13,648 nucleotides of DNA from Candidatus Borrarchaeota archaeon (GCA_016840645.1 JAEORY010000055.1:1-13648), one strand, 5' to 3'. Counted from the stretch's first letter, positions 1 through 6,425 are shown. The notes: generated from the sequence alone by a model not told the origin. Program-made: numbers and translations.

Positions 1-201
1 GTCATATCCGAGCATAGAAAGATGTGCTTCTGCGCTCCCTGGGGCTATTCCAGGTGCTATTGCATTTAAAAGACCGTTGATTCCTTCCGCTGCTATGTAA
101 TCCATATTTGGAGTATTTGCCCATTCTAACGGAGTACAATTTCGTATTTCCGATTCTCTATCCGCCATTCCATCTCCAACAATAAAAAGAAATTTCTTCA
201 T
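1..201 (-). CDS. apgM: 2,3-bisphosphoglycerate-independent phosphoglycerate mutase, archaeal type, 5' part only
   Basis: The first 67 codons are present; the gene continues past the left edge of the window. The product interconverts 2- and 3-phosphoglycerate in glycolysis and gluconeogenesis in the cytosol. The protein opens with MKKFLFIVGDGMADRE, whose Asp residues match the N-terminal metal-binding segment of the alkaline-phosphatase superfamily. Near residues 54-67 it has PGSAEAHLSMLGYD, matching the segment carrying the phosphoserine of archaeal ApgM. I translated this by hand from the reverse complement; the frame is open to base 1. It is divergent from the B12 cluster and probably unrelated to it. 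A TATA-like element lies about 35 bases upstream. Most of the catalytic domain is unseen, so other members of the family (for example a homoserine kinase-like paralogue) are less likely but not excluded. Confidence 0.82.
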   Translation of the reverse strand, partial: MKKFLFIVGDGMADRESEIRNCTPLEWANTPNMDYIAAEGINGLLNAIAPGIAPGSAEAHLSMLGYD

Positions 202-221
202 GTCTATGCGCTTCCAATATC

Positions 222-250
222 CCTTAAATCTTTTCTATAAATCTTTAAGG
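222..250 (-). promoter_or_regulatory. Probable apgM promoter: TATA element inside an inverted repeat
   Basis: On the minus strand the sequence AGATTTATAG (TATA core near 236-242) lies about 35-40 bases before the apgM ATG. That would place transcription start about 10-15 bases before the start codon, giving the short leader usual in archaea. The TATA core is flanked by perfect 7-bp arms, CCTTAAA (222-228) and TTTAAGG (244-250). This is the arrangement expected of an operator that blocks TBP, but it could be chance in AT-rich DNA. Confidence 0.4.
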
Positions 251-361
251 CTTTTACCTGATCCAATCATTGAAGGAGACTATTTCCATTTGTCAATGAA
301 GTTGGATTCTACTTTAGATTAAAATACAAGGAGAGATTAGATAGAATGAATATTGGAGACC

Positions 362-400
362 TAGGTTAATATATCCTACTTCAAATATATAAATAGGTTA
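362..400 (+). promoter_or_regulatory. Candidate operator cluster around the cbiB TATA box
   Basis: TAGGTTA occurs at 362-368 and again at 394-400, with the near-inverted TATCCTA at 372-378. The three copies bracket the TATA box at 386-395. The same heptamers (TAGGTTA, TAGGATA, TATCCTA) build the perfect palindrome at 12404-12433 in front of the ECF operon, so the two B12 operons may share a repressor or activator. The regulator is not identifiable from this window. Confidence 0.4.
386..395 (+). promoter_or_regulatory. TATA box for the cbiB-cbiZ operon
   Basis: ATATATAAATAG around 385-396 is the best archaeal TATA element upstream of cbiB. Transcription would start near 412-418, leaving a leader of about 125-130 bases, which is long for an archaeal transcript. 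Other TATA-like strings (ACTATATATC near 425-434, GTTTATAATG near 452-461) could instead or additionally serve and would shorten the leader. Confidence 0.5.
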
Positions 401-412
401 CATTCTCTGTAA
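398..412. repeat. Short inverted repeat TTACA-N5-TGTAA at the presumed cbiB start site
   Basis: Perfect 5-bp arms TTACA (398-402) and TGTAA (408-412) are separated by TTCTC. The repeat overlaps the end of the second TAGGTTA copy and lies just downstream of the TATA box, about where transcription should begin. Short repeats of this size also occur by chance. Confidence 0.3.
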
Positions 413-543
413 TCGAATAAAGTGAACTATATATCAGAAACTTGCCATATCGTTTATAATGTCGATTCTGAAACCCTATGCGATTAAATACGAAATCAAG
501 ATTTGAAAATGCTACTGTTCGATTGATTTAAGAGGTCCTATGA

Positions 544-1629
544 ATGCAGAATATTAACGTATTGGCTTTATTTTTATTTTTTGAAAATGTTTTAGGAGCA
601 GATCAGAGATTACAGATGTTTATAACAATTTTCTTAGCCTTTTGTATCGATTTAACGGTAGGAGAACCACCAGAACCCATACATCCAGTAGTATTGATAG
701 GAAAAGTAATTGGCAAGCTAAAAAATTCTTTGAAGCATAAAAATCCACGCATAGAAAAATTCAACGGCGTAATACTAGCAATAAGTACAATTATAATCTT
801 TGTAATTCCCTTATTTTTTTTGTTAGTGATGGTTCGTCTATTTCTTGGGATATTGGCCTCAATTTTATTGGCAGCATACCTTCTAAAAACAACCTTCTCA
901 ATGAAGTTTTTTATTAGTTTAATAACTCCAATCGCAAACGCACTCGAAAGAAATGATATTGAGGACGCCAGAAAACTTGTATCACGTGTCGTTGGAAGAG
1001 ATACGTCAACCTTGGATAGCAGGCTAGTCACATCAGCAGCAGTTGAAACGACTGCGGAAGGGATACCTGATTCTTTGATCTCACCAATTTTTTATTTTGT
1101 TCTTTTTGGAATATTTGGCGTCGTTGCTGGAATAATAGGTGCGTTAGTATTTCGAGCAATAAGCACTTTGGACTCGATGGTTGGATACAAAGATTCCGTA
1201 CATATCAATATAGGAATGATTTCAGCAAGATTAGATGATGCCGCGAATTTTATTCCCGCTCGTCTTTCTGCATTTTTAGTCGTTATTGCCTCTGCTCTTC
1301 TTAGAGAAAATTATAAAAACTCATGGAAAATAATGCGGAGAGATGGATCTACAACAAGTAGCATTAATTCTGGATGGGTAATGGCTGCTGCCGCAGGTGC
1401 ACTTAATGCCCAACTTGAAAAGCCGGGAAATTATTTACTTGGTGATCCTATTGAGTATCTGAACAAAAGCCATATCTTTCGCACTACCAAAATATTGAAA
1501 ATTACGATATTGCTCTTTCTATTGTTTATGTGCGTCCCACTCATCTTTATTAGTCCATATATCAGTAGTTTATTGATTAAATTTACAGATGTATTAATAG
1601 GATCGATTTTAACAAGCTATAATGCATGA
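544..1629 (+). CDS. cbiB: Adenosylcobinamide-phosphate synthase CbiB
   Basis: Membrane enzyme that joins adenosylcobyric acid to (R)-1-amino-2-propanol phosphate, giving adenosylcobinamide phosphate. Family signatures are in order: DLTVGEPPEPIHPVVLIG (residues 36-53), VVGRDTSTLDSR (149-160), EGIPDSLISPIFYF (172-185), TLDSMVGYKD (208-217), DDAANFIPARL (231-241), then RRDGSTTSSINSGWVMAAAAGAL near 265-287. Hydrophobic helices lie around 24-36, 74-115, 183-205, 243-253 and 317-345. At 361 residues it is somewhat longer than the usual 310-330, mostly through about 25 extra N-terminal residues. The ATG at 544 is supported by GAGGT at 532-536; an internal ATG at 616 would remove the extension. First gene of the plus-strand operon, ending 27 bases before cbiZ. 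CobD, needed for its substrate, is in the converging operon. Confidence 0.95.
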   Translation: MQNINVLALFLFFENVLGADQRLQMFITIFLAFCIDLTVGEPPEPIHPVVLIGKVIGKLKNSLKHKNPRIEKFNGVILAISTIIIFVIPLFFLLVMVRLFLGILASILLAAYLLKTTFSMKFFISLITPIANALERNDIEDARKLVSRVVGRDTSTLDSRLVTSAAVETTAEGIPDSLISPIFYFVLFGIFGVVAGIIGALVFRAISTLDSMVGYKDSVHINIGMISARLDDAANFIPARLSAFLVVIASALLRENYKNSWKIMRRDGSTTSSINSGWVMAAAAGALNAQLEKPGNYLLGDPIEYLNKSHIFRTTKILKITILLFLLFMCVPLIFISPYISSLLIKFTDVLIGSILTSYNA

Positions 1630-1656
1630 TCTTAATAACCACCAAAAACTATAGTT

Positions 1657-2340
1657 GTGATGTTAATGGCGCAAGATATGGAAGAGATCAAAATTGATGG
1701 AATATCAGCTGAGATTAGAGAAAACGCCATTATAATTAACTCAGATGTTCCATTGAAAGCTTTAAGTTCAGCAGTTCTAAATGGGGGATTCATTAAAAGT
1801 CAAAATATTTTAAACTATCAAGTTCCTTTAGATTATTCACATGAAGATCCAAAAATGGATTTAAAACGCGTTTCTGAGGCCCTTGGCCTTAAAACACCAG
1901 TAATTGGGCTAATGACTGGTGTCAACATTAAAAATGTTTCAATTAAGAACGAAATGAGTAATAGCATATCAACATGTGCAATTATAACAGCTGGGCTTTC
2001 TAATCCTGCCGCTGCTGGAGATTATATTCCTATAAAAGATTTCGGTACGATCAATATAATATTGTTGATTGATGCCGATTTGACGGATTCTGCATTAGTA
2101 GATGCAATTAAAACAATAACTGAGGCAAAAACTATAGTGTTACATGATTTAGATATTAGAAGTCCTTATTCGAAACATTTTGCGACGGGTACAACGAGTG
2201 ACGCAGTGGTTGTTGCATGTACAGGACAAGGCGGAACTTATGAATATGCTGGTACAGCAACCAAAGTGGGCTATTTAATTGCCAGAGTCGTCATAAAGGC
2301 TTTAAAGATCGCTTTAGAGAAACAAGAGGGAATAGTGTGA
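1657..2340 (+). CDS. cbiZ: Adenosylcobinamide amidohydrolase CbiZ
   Basis: Corrinoid-salvage enzyme that cuts the aminopropanol side chain from adenosylcobinamide, returning adenosylcobyric acid to the pathway just before CbiB; some homologues also cleave complete cobamides. Counting from the GTG at 1657, motifs are GLMTG (84-88), TAGLSNPAAAGD (111-122), ATGTTSDAVVVACTG (176-190) and YAGTATKVGYLIA (197-209), typical of the CbiZ family. Length (227) is normal. The start is uncertain: GTG 1657, ATG 1660, ATG 1666 and ATG 1678 are all in frame and none has a clear ribosome-binding site. The stop codon abuts the structured element at 2341. Placing CbiZ next to CbiB suggests remodelling: imported cobinamide-type corrinoids are stripped and then rebuilt with the cell's own loop. 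Confidence 0.93.
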   Translation: MMLMAQDMEEIKIDGISAEIRENAIIINSDVPLKALSSAVLNGGFIKSQNILNYQVPLDYSHEDPKMDLKRVSEALGLKTPVIGLMTGVNIKNVSIKNEMSNSISTCAIITAGLSNPAAAGDYIPIKDFGTINIILLIDADLTDSALVDAIKTITEAKTIVLHDLDIRSPYSKHFATGTTSDAVVVACTGQGGTYEYAGTATKVGYLIARVVIKALKIALEKQEGIV

Positions 2341-2455
2341 GCTACCTCGTGCTAAAGCATCGAGGCTTCCTGCTTCAACGACGGACTCGATCCCCTTGCG
2401 GGTTACGGAGGTCTTATCTCCACAGGCTTAACATCCCTACGCCCCGTAGGTACTA
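2341..2455 (+). ncRNA. Orphan guide-RNA-like right end of an IS605/IS1341-type (TnpB) element, no transposase
   Basis: This stretch is GC-richer than its neighbours and has no good reading frame. It contains successive hairpins: CCTCG-TGC/GCA-CGAGG with a TAAA loop and one bulged T (2345-2365), CCC..CGGG (about 2392-2402), GGAG..CTCC (about 2407-2422) and CCTACG-CCC-CGTAGG (2436-2450). The phrases GCTAAAGCA..CGAGGCTTCCTGCTTCA and GGTCTTATCTCCACAGGCTTAA resemble, from memory, sequences that follow tnpB genes in archaeal IS605-family elements. No TnpB fragment is adjacent. It starts right after the cbiZ stop and sits inside the cbiZ-cobS interval. It may be a dead remnant, a non-autonomous element or a retained RNA. 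The family match is recall rather than a search. Confidence 0.6.
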
Positions 2456-2476
2456 TAATTGGTTTCACCAAAAAAC

Positions 2477-2484
2477 TATATAAA
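2477..2484 (+). promoter_or_regulatory. Internal TATA box for cobS-cobY
   Basis: CCAAAAAACTATATAAAC contains TATATAAA at 2477-2484 with a purine-rich upstream flank, a strong archaeal TATA match. Transcription would start near 2505-2510, leaving about 40 bases before the cobS GTG. It lies just downstream of the IS605-like element, so cobS and cobY may be transcribed separately from cbiB-cbiZ. Confidence 0.5.
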
Positions 2485-2500
2485 CACCACACAATTCATC

Positions 2501-2534
2501 ACCACGCTAAAGCATTTGTGCTTTCTTGCTTGGT
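2501..2534 (+). repeat. Hairpin in the presumed cobS leader; partial copy of the 2351 hairpin
   Basis: AAAGCA (2509-2514), loop TTTG, TGCTTT (2519-2524) form a perfect 6-bp stem; ACCA (2501-2504) and TGGT (2531-2534) could close an outer stem. GCTAAAGCAT at 2506-2515 repeats 2351-2360 exactly, and both copies continue as GCTT followed, with one indel, by TTGCTT or CTGCTT. It may therefore be a degenerate second copy of the IS605-like hairpin. It is positioned at the 5' end of the cobS transcript predicted from the 2477 TATA box. Confidence 0.35.
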
Positions 2535-2545
2535 TATCAGTAACG

Positions 2546-3412
2546 GTGGCGAAAAAGCTGGCATTTAAGAAAATTAAGTATCTATTTTCATTTCTTACAA
2601 CTTTACCTCTTAAAGGTCCTGAATCTTTTGAACAAATAGCAGATGGTTTCTACATTGCACCATTTGTCGGTTTTATAATAGGGAGTCTCGCAGGGCTCTT
2701 AGCTTATATTCTATCTTTAATTTTTCCACCTTTACTTACTGGAATACTAATTTTGGGATTTCTTTTCCTGATAACAGGATTACATCATACAGACGGGCTA
2801 TTTGATTTTGGCGATGGTTTAATGGCACATGGAGATCCAGAAAGACGACTAGAAGTCATGAAAGACTTAAGAATTGGTGTAGGTGGGATAGGATTAGGTT
2901 TTATAGTACTAATGACTACATTTCTGTCTATTTCTGAGATAAGTAGACTCTCCAATCCATTTTCCACTCTTTTTATTCCCGAATCATTTCATTTGAATAC
3001 ACTGCTAGAACTTTTTCTTGGTTTACCTATGATTATACAAGCATTAATTATTGCTGAAGTCTCAGCAAAATTGTCTATGGTTGTGATAGCAGCAGCAGGA
3101 AAACCCGCAAAAAAGGAAAGTATGGCTTTAACAGTCATTAAAAGAATGAAAAACAAAGGCAAATTCGCAATAAGTATAATTCTTTCGCTACTGTTTCTAG
3201 TTCCTTTTCAGTGGATTGGAATAATTGGTTTGTTTACTGGAATACTAGTAGCACTTTTAATCAACTACATATCTTTTAAACGATTTAATGGGATCACTGG
3301 AGACGTAATGGGAGCAACGAATGACATTTCACGCGTAATAACTTTGTTATGCATAATAGCAATCACCGAAATGATTTGTCCGTGTGCATTGGGCTTTAGG
3401 ATACCGATCTAG
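2546..3412 (+). CDS. cobS: Adenosylcobinamide-GDP ribazoletransferase (cobalamin synthase) CobS
   Basis: Integral membrane enzyme that joins adenosylcobinamide-GDP to alpha-ribazole (or its phosphate), completing the cobamide. The diagnostic segment GLHHTDGLFDFGDGLMAH, followed by GDPERRLEVMKDLRIG, falls at about residues 78-111; near the C-terminus GITGDVMGATNDISR is the second conserved loop. The rest is hydrophobic helices. I place the start at GTG 2546, giving 288 residues beginning V/MAKKLAFKKIKYLFSFLTTLP, a normal CobS N-terminus. Reading back to TTG 2459 would add 29 residues encoded by the hairpin region and is unlikely. No clear Shine-Dalgarno precedes the GTG. It ends 15 bases before the preferred cobY ATG. 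Its co-substrate would come from CobT in the opposing operon. Confidence 0.92.
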   Translation: MAKKLAFKKIKYLFSFLTTLPLKGPESFEQIADGFYIAPFVGFIIGSLAGLLAYILSLIFPPLLTGILILGFLFLITGLHHTDGLFDFGDGLMAHGDPERRLEVMKDLRIGVGGIGLGFIVLMTTFLSISEISRLSNPFSTLFIPESFHLNTLLELFLGLPMIIQALIIAEVSAKLSMVVIAAAGKPAKKESMALTVIKRMKNKGKFAISIILSLLFLVPFQWIGIIGLFTGILVALLINYISFKRFNGITGDVMGATNDISRVITLLCIIAITEMICPCALGFRIPI

Positions 3413-3427
3413 CCAAAAGTGAGTAGA

Positions 3428-4051
3428 ATGAAGGTAACTGCGTTGATAATGGGAGGGGGCAAAGGTACTAGAATGAAATCTAAAGAAGAAAAAACATTAA
3501 TTCTATTGAATGGCAAGCCGATAATCTATTGGGTTATCGATGCAATCCACGCTGCTAAAAATGTTAAGGAGCTTCTCATAACAACTAGTTATGCCTCACA
3601 AAAAACTAGAGAATATTTACAACAACTGGATCTTAAGATCATAGATACTCTAGGAAAGGGATTTCATGAAGATATGAAACATGCAATTCTTACTAAAAAA
3701 ATTAAGGATCATGTCTTGGTAGTCGCTGGAGATTTACCTCTTCTAACAGGAGAGTTAATTGATAGAATAGTTGATTATTATGCGACTTTGGAAATCCCAA
3801 GTATGGCGGTTATGGTTCCACTTGAAGTGTTTTTAAAACATGGTTTAACGCCTTCGATAATATTTACCATCGATGAAAAACAAGTGGTACCAGTAGGTGT
3901 AAATATAAATGATGGCAGCCATATTGATAAGAAGGAAATAGATCAAGAAATCATGATTGTCGAAGACGTTAGATTGGCATGTAATGTGAACACCTTGAAA
4001 GACTTATCTATTGCAAAAAGTCTTTTCCAGCAACTACGAAAATTGAAGTAA
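3428..4051 (+). CDS. cobY: GTP:adenosylcobinamide-phosphate guanylyltransferase CobY
   Basis: Archaeal nucleotidyltransferase that transfers GMP from GTP to adenosylcobinamide phosphate; it replaces the bacterial kinase/guanylyltransferase CobU but lacks kinase activity. The N-terminus MKVTALIMGGGKGTRM is the nucleotide-binding signature of the fold, followed by EEKTLILLNGKPIIYWVI and, mid-protein, VLVVAGDLPLLTG with the metal-binding Asp. Length is about 207 residues, as usual. ATG 3428 is preferred because GTGA at 3419-3422 can act as its ribosome-binding site; GTG 3419 is the in-frame alternative. The lack of kinase activity fits CbiB using aminopropanol phosphate directly. The last 18 bases overlap the end of the converging gene on the other strand. 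Confidence 0.88.
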   Translation: MKVTALIMGGGKGTRMKSKEEKTLILLNGKPIIYWVIDAIHAAKNVKELLITTSYASQKTREYLQQLDLKIIDTLGKGFHEDMKHAILTKKIKDHVLVVAGDLPLLTGELIDRIVDYYATLEIPSMAVMVPLEVFLKHGLTPSIIFTIDEKQVVPVGVNINDGSHIDKKEIDQEIMIVEDVRLACNVNTLKDLSIAKSLFQQLRKLK

Positions 4052-5257
4052 TGCGTCTTTACGCTCCTTTGTTTTGTTAGAAAATGAGATGTTAAGAAAC
4101 TCTGCTATGGTAGGAGCTATATTCAGGATGTTTCCGTTTTCATGAAATCCTTTAGCTAGATTTCTCCCAATAAGCGATAAGAAAATTCCCATATCAGAAG
4201 AAGAAAGGGATCCATGAATTGCTTTTGCATAGTGAGAATCTGTAACTCCTCCCTTAAAACATACAGTAAGATCGCCGATGTCTTTAGTAACAACATGGTA
4301 TGGATTCAGTTCGTGAGGGCGTGCAACAAATTCAACTTTAGATCCAAAAGAAGACAGAATTTTGTGTTGAATCTCATTGATGAGTGAATGTGATTCAGAA
4401 TACAAATAAGAGAGTCCCCCATTTCTAATTATAATTGCAGAGTTATCCTCAATCGGAAGTGTTATTCTCTCCGTAACTTCTGTTGACCCATGGTCGCTCA
4501 TTACAAAAATAACTGGAGAGTCATACTTATTCATAATGTATGAAAGGAGTTCTTCTATAATTTTTTCCAATAATGGAAGATGATTATTAACTTCTGTTGA
4601 ATCCTTACCATAATAGTGCTTTAAAAAGTCTAGATAAGGAAAGTGAAATAGGAATAAATCACCAGCCTCATTTTTAATCGCTTGTTTTGCTAATTGCATA
4701 ACCCAGATGTCTGGGTTGTCAATATATTTTTGCCCGAGAGGGTCATTAACATCATCATCATGAAAAGAATAGGAATCGTCTATCTGTTCTCTTATCCAAT
4801 AGGGTACCTTCGATAAAGGTACTTCAAATGGAAATGAGGCTATATCCTCATATTTGATGTAAGTAGGTTCTAGTATTACGTCTGCACCTCTGCCACAGAT
4901 TCTTCCTACGGCAAAACCAGTGATCATAATCGTTCTTAAACCATTTTTACTAGCTATTTCAAAGATAGTTTCTGTCGCTATCGCATTTGGTTCCCAATTT
5001 CTTACGTCCTGAAAAAGCATCTTCTTTTTTTGAGTTCTATCATAGAAATTACCGATTATACCATGCTTATTTGGCGGCAAGCCTGTGAGCATACTTGAAA
5101 TTGACGAAAATGTAAGCGATGGAAAGATAGTCTGTGCATTTCGGAAATGCATTGCGTTATTTTTCAGATTGGATAACTGCGGACATTTTTGAAGATCATT
5201 ATGAGTCAAACTATCAATTAATATGATAAAGACCTTATTTTGGTTCATGAGATCCAT
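4034..5257 (-). CDS. Alkaline-phosphatase-superfamily phosphatase/phosphodiesterase; candidate alpha-ribazole phosphatase
   Basis: A 407-residue protein of the type I phosphodiesterase/nucleotide pyrophosphatase branch. The two-metal site appears complete: D15 (FIILIDSLTH), nucleophile T49 (FPSLTFSSISSMLTG, followed by PPNKHGIIGN), D210 and H214 (YLDFLKH), D255 and H256 (VMSDHGS), H348 (AIHGSLSSSDMGIF). No signal peptide is evident, so it is probably cytosolic. It lies 22 bases downstream of cobT at the end of the B12 operon, while no recognised CobC or CobZ phosphatase is visible. Context therefore suggests dephosphorylation of alpha-ribazole 5'-phosphate or cobamide 5'-phosphate; that role is inference, and the sequence alone shows only the superfamily. 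ATG 5257 and ATG 5248 are both possible starts. Its 3' end overlaps cobY by 18 bases. Confidence 0.8.
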   Translation of the reverse strand: MDLMNQNKVFIILIDSLTHNDLQKCPQLSNLKNNAMHFRNAQTIFPSLTFSSISSMLTGLPPNKHGIIGNFYDRTQKKKMLFQDVRNWEPNAIATETIFEIASKNGLRTIMITGFAVGRICGRGADVILEPTYIKYEDIASFPFEVPLSKVPYWIREQIDDSYSFHDDDVNDPLGQKYIDNPDIWVMQLAKQAIKNEAGDLFLFHFPYLDFLKHYYGKDSTEVNNHLPLLEKIIEELLSYIMNKYDSPVIFVMSDHGSTEVTERITLPIEDNSAIIIRNGGLSYLYSESHSLINEIQHKILSSFGSKVEFVARPHELNPYHVVTKDIGDLTVCFKGGVTDSHYAKAIHGSLSSSDMGIFLSLIGRNLAKGFHENGNILNIAPTIAEFLNISFSNKTKERKDALLQFS

Positions 5258-5279
5258 TCCAGACGCATATTACGTAGAT

Positions 5280-6341
5280 TTAGTTAGTTCTTTCACTAAC
5301 ACCTGCATTGGCAAAGGTAGCCATCTCGTTGAGAATTTTTATGCTTGCTTCGACTAATGGCATTGCTAACGCGGCACCTGTTCCCTCACCAAGTCTGAGA
5401 TCAAGATTTAAAAGCGGCCTTTTATTAAACGTTTCTAGAATGATTTGATGGCCACACTCTACCGATAAATGGGAGGCAATGAGATAATCTTTTACATTCG
5501 GCTGCAATTTATATGCTATTAGAGCCCCTGCACTAGAAATAAATCCGTCTAATAAAATTGGTATCTTATGTGCTGCAGCTGCTAAAACCACACCAGTAAT
5601 GCCGCCAATTTCAAAGCCTCCAACTTTCGATAATACATCAATAGGATCAGTAATATCAGGATTATGCTTCGCCAATGCTTTTTTTATTATATCGATTTTG
5701 TGAGCTAGCATTTCATCGTCAATACCCGTTCCCCGACCTGTTACTTGTTCAACGGGTGCTTCTGTAAGGGCAGCTACTATTGCAGAACTTGTTGTTGTAT
5801 TGCCAATGCCCATATCTCCACAACCAACTATATCAATACCATTCTTAGCCTCTTGCTCAAAGACCTCAATCCCTGCTTCAATAGATCTAATTGCCTCGTC
5901 TTTAGTCATAGCAAAGTCTTCTGCAAAATTCTTTGTGCCATAGTTGATTTTCTTATTGATAAGTTTACCAGAAGCTTCATTAAGATCGGCTGCAACCCCC
6001 ATATCTACCACTATGACTTTGGCATCAACATGCCTTGCCAACACGTTAATAGCAGCCCCACCTCTCACAAAATTGTATACCATCTGTGGTGTAACCTCTT
6101 GAGGATACCCCGTAACGCTTTCTTTGACTATTCCGTGATCTCCAGCTAGTATAAAAATGACTTTCTTCTTTATCTGATACTCTTCATTTTCAGTTATTGC
6201 CAATACATCTTTGGCGACTTCTTCTAGCATTCCAAGAGAGCCAAGCGGTTTTGTAAGAGCATCAAGTCGTTCTTGTGTCTTTATTTTAAACTCATTTTTA
6301 ATTGGTAGGATTTGGTTTATTGTCTTCTTCAATAATTCCAT
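5280..6341 (-). CDS. cobT: Nicotinate-nucleotide:dimethylbenzimidazole phosphoribosyltransferase CobT
   Basis: Makes alpha-ribazole 5'-phosphate by transferring phosphoribose from nicotinate mononucleotide to the lower-ligand base. Motifs, numbered from ATG 6341: TKPLGSLGMLEEVA (30-43), ILAGDHGIVKESVTGYPQEV (64-83), NFVRGGAAINVLAR (90-103), GCGDMGIGNTTTSSAIV (173-189), VTGRGTGID (200-208), and LRLGEGTGAALAMPL (315-329) with the catalytic-base Glu at about 319. Length (353) is normal. ATG 6341 is preferred because GGGTG at 6348-6352 lies six bases ahead as ribosome-binding site; GTG 6350, which overlaps that site, would add three residues. It is separated from the upstream gene by 84 bases, the largest gap in the operon. 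The base it uses cannot be read from sequence. Confidence 0.95.
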   Translation of the reverse strand: MELLKKTINQILPIKNEFKIKTQERLDALTKPLGSLGMLEEVAKDVLAITENEEYQIKKKVIFILAGDHGIVKESVTGYPQEVTPQMVYNFVRGGAAINVLARHVDAKVIVVDMGVAADLNEASGKLINKKINYGTKNFAEDFAMTKDEAIRSIEAGIEVFEQEAKNGIDIVGCGDMGIGNTTTSSAIVAALTEAPVEQVTGRGTGIDDEMLAHKIDIIKKALAKHNPDITDPIDVLSKVGGFEIGGITGVVLAAAAHKIPILLDGFISSAGALIAYKLQPNVKDYLIASHLSVECGHQIILETFNKRPLLNLDLRLGEGTGAALAMPLVEASIKILNEMATFANAGVSERTN

Positions 6342-6395
6342 TTTGAGCACCCTTATAGGTTTTTGAGATTTGTCTACATTTTTTTATCTTAACAC

Positions 6396-6416
6396 ACGAA
6401 ACACTTTTCGACGAAA
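6396..6416. repeat. CGAAA/TTTCG repeat cluster upstream of cobT
   Basis: ACGAAA at 6396-6401 and again at 6411-6416 flank an inverted TTTCG (6406-6410), making two overlapping small palindromes in the 84-base gap between the asparagine-synthetase-like gene and cobT. Downstream on the minus strand is the A-rich AAGATAAAAAAATG. It could be part of an internal cobT promoter or a chance cluster. Confidence 0.25.
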
Positions 6417-6425
6417 TGTTAAAAT

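Larger units (their letters stand above)
202..543. other. Divergent intergenic region between apgM and cbiB
   Basis: These 342 AT-rich bases hold no convincing gene. They contain the apgM promoter at the left, a purine-rich stretch (about 328-360), the cbiB TATA box and candidate operators (about 362-412), and a leader of roughly 125 bases before cbiB. The leader has weak inverted repeats only (TCAGAA near 434 and TTCTGA near 467). I see no tRNA, CRISPR or canonical cobalamin-riboswitch motif here. Confidence 0.6.

Noticed and set aside
346..369. Seven-codon mini-ORF (MNIGDLG) preceded by AAGGAGAG
   Set aside because: It ends upstream of the most likely cbiB TATA box, so it would not be in that transcript, and its spacing to the purine run is long.
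603..1031. Open frame on the minus strand inside cbiB
   Set aside because: It is the reverse shadow of strongly conserved CbiB motifs, and its translation resembles no family I know.
2341..2455. tRNA or rRNA fragment, or a CobS-linked riboswitch
   Set aside because: There is no T-loop GTTCRA, no CCA-end acceptor pairing and no known riboswitch core; the hairpin text fits an IS605-type element end better.
2459..2545. N-terminal extension of CobS from TTG 2459
   Set aside because: It would translate the TATA and hairpin region, lacks a ribosome-binding site, and normal CobS proteins start close to the segment encoded after GTG 2546.
5745..6149. Open frame on the plus strand opposite cobT, rich in Cys and His
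   Set aside because: It mirrors the conserved CobT core. The Cys richness comes from reverse-reading Ala/Gly codons; there is no upstream ribosome-binding site.
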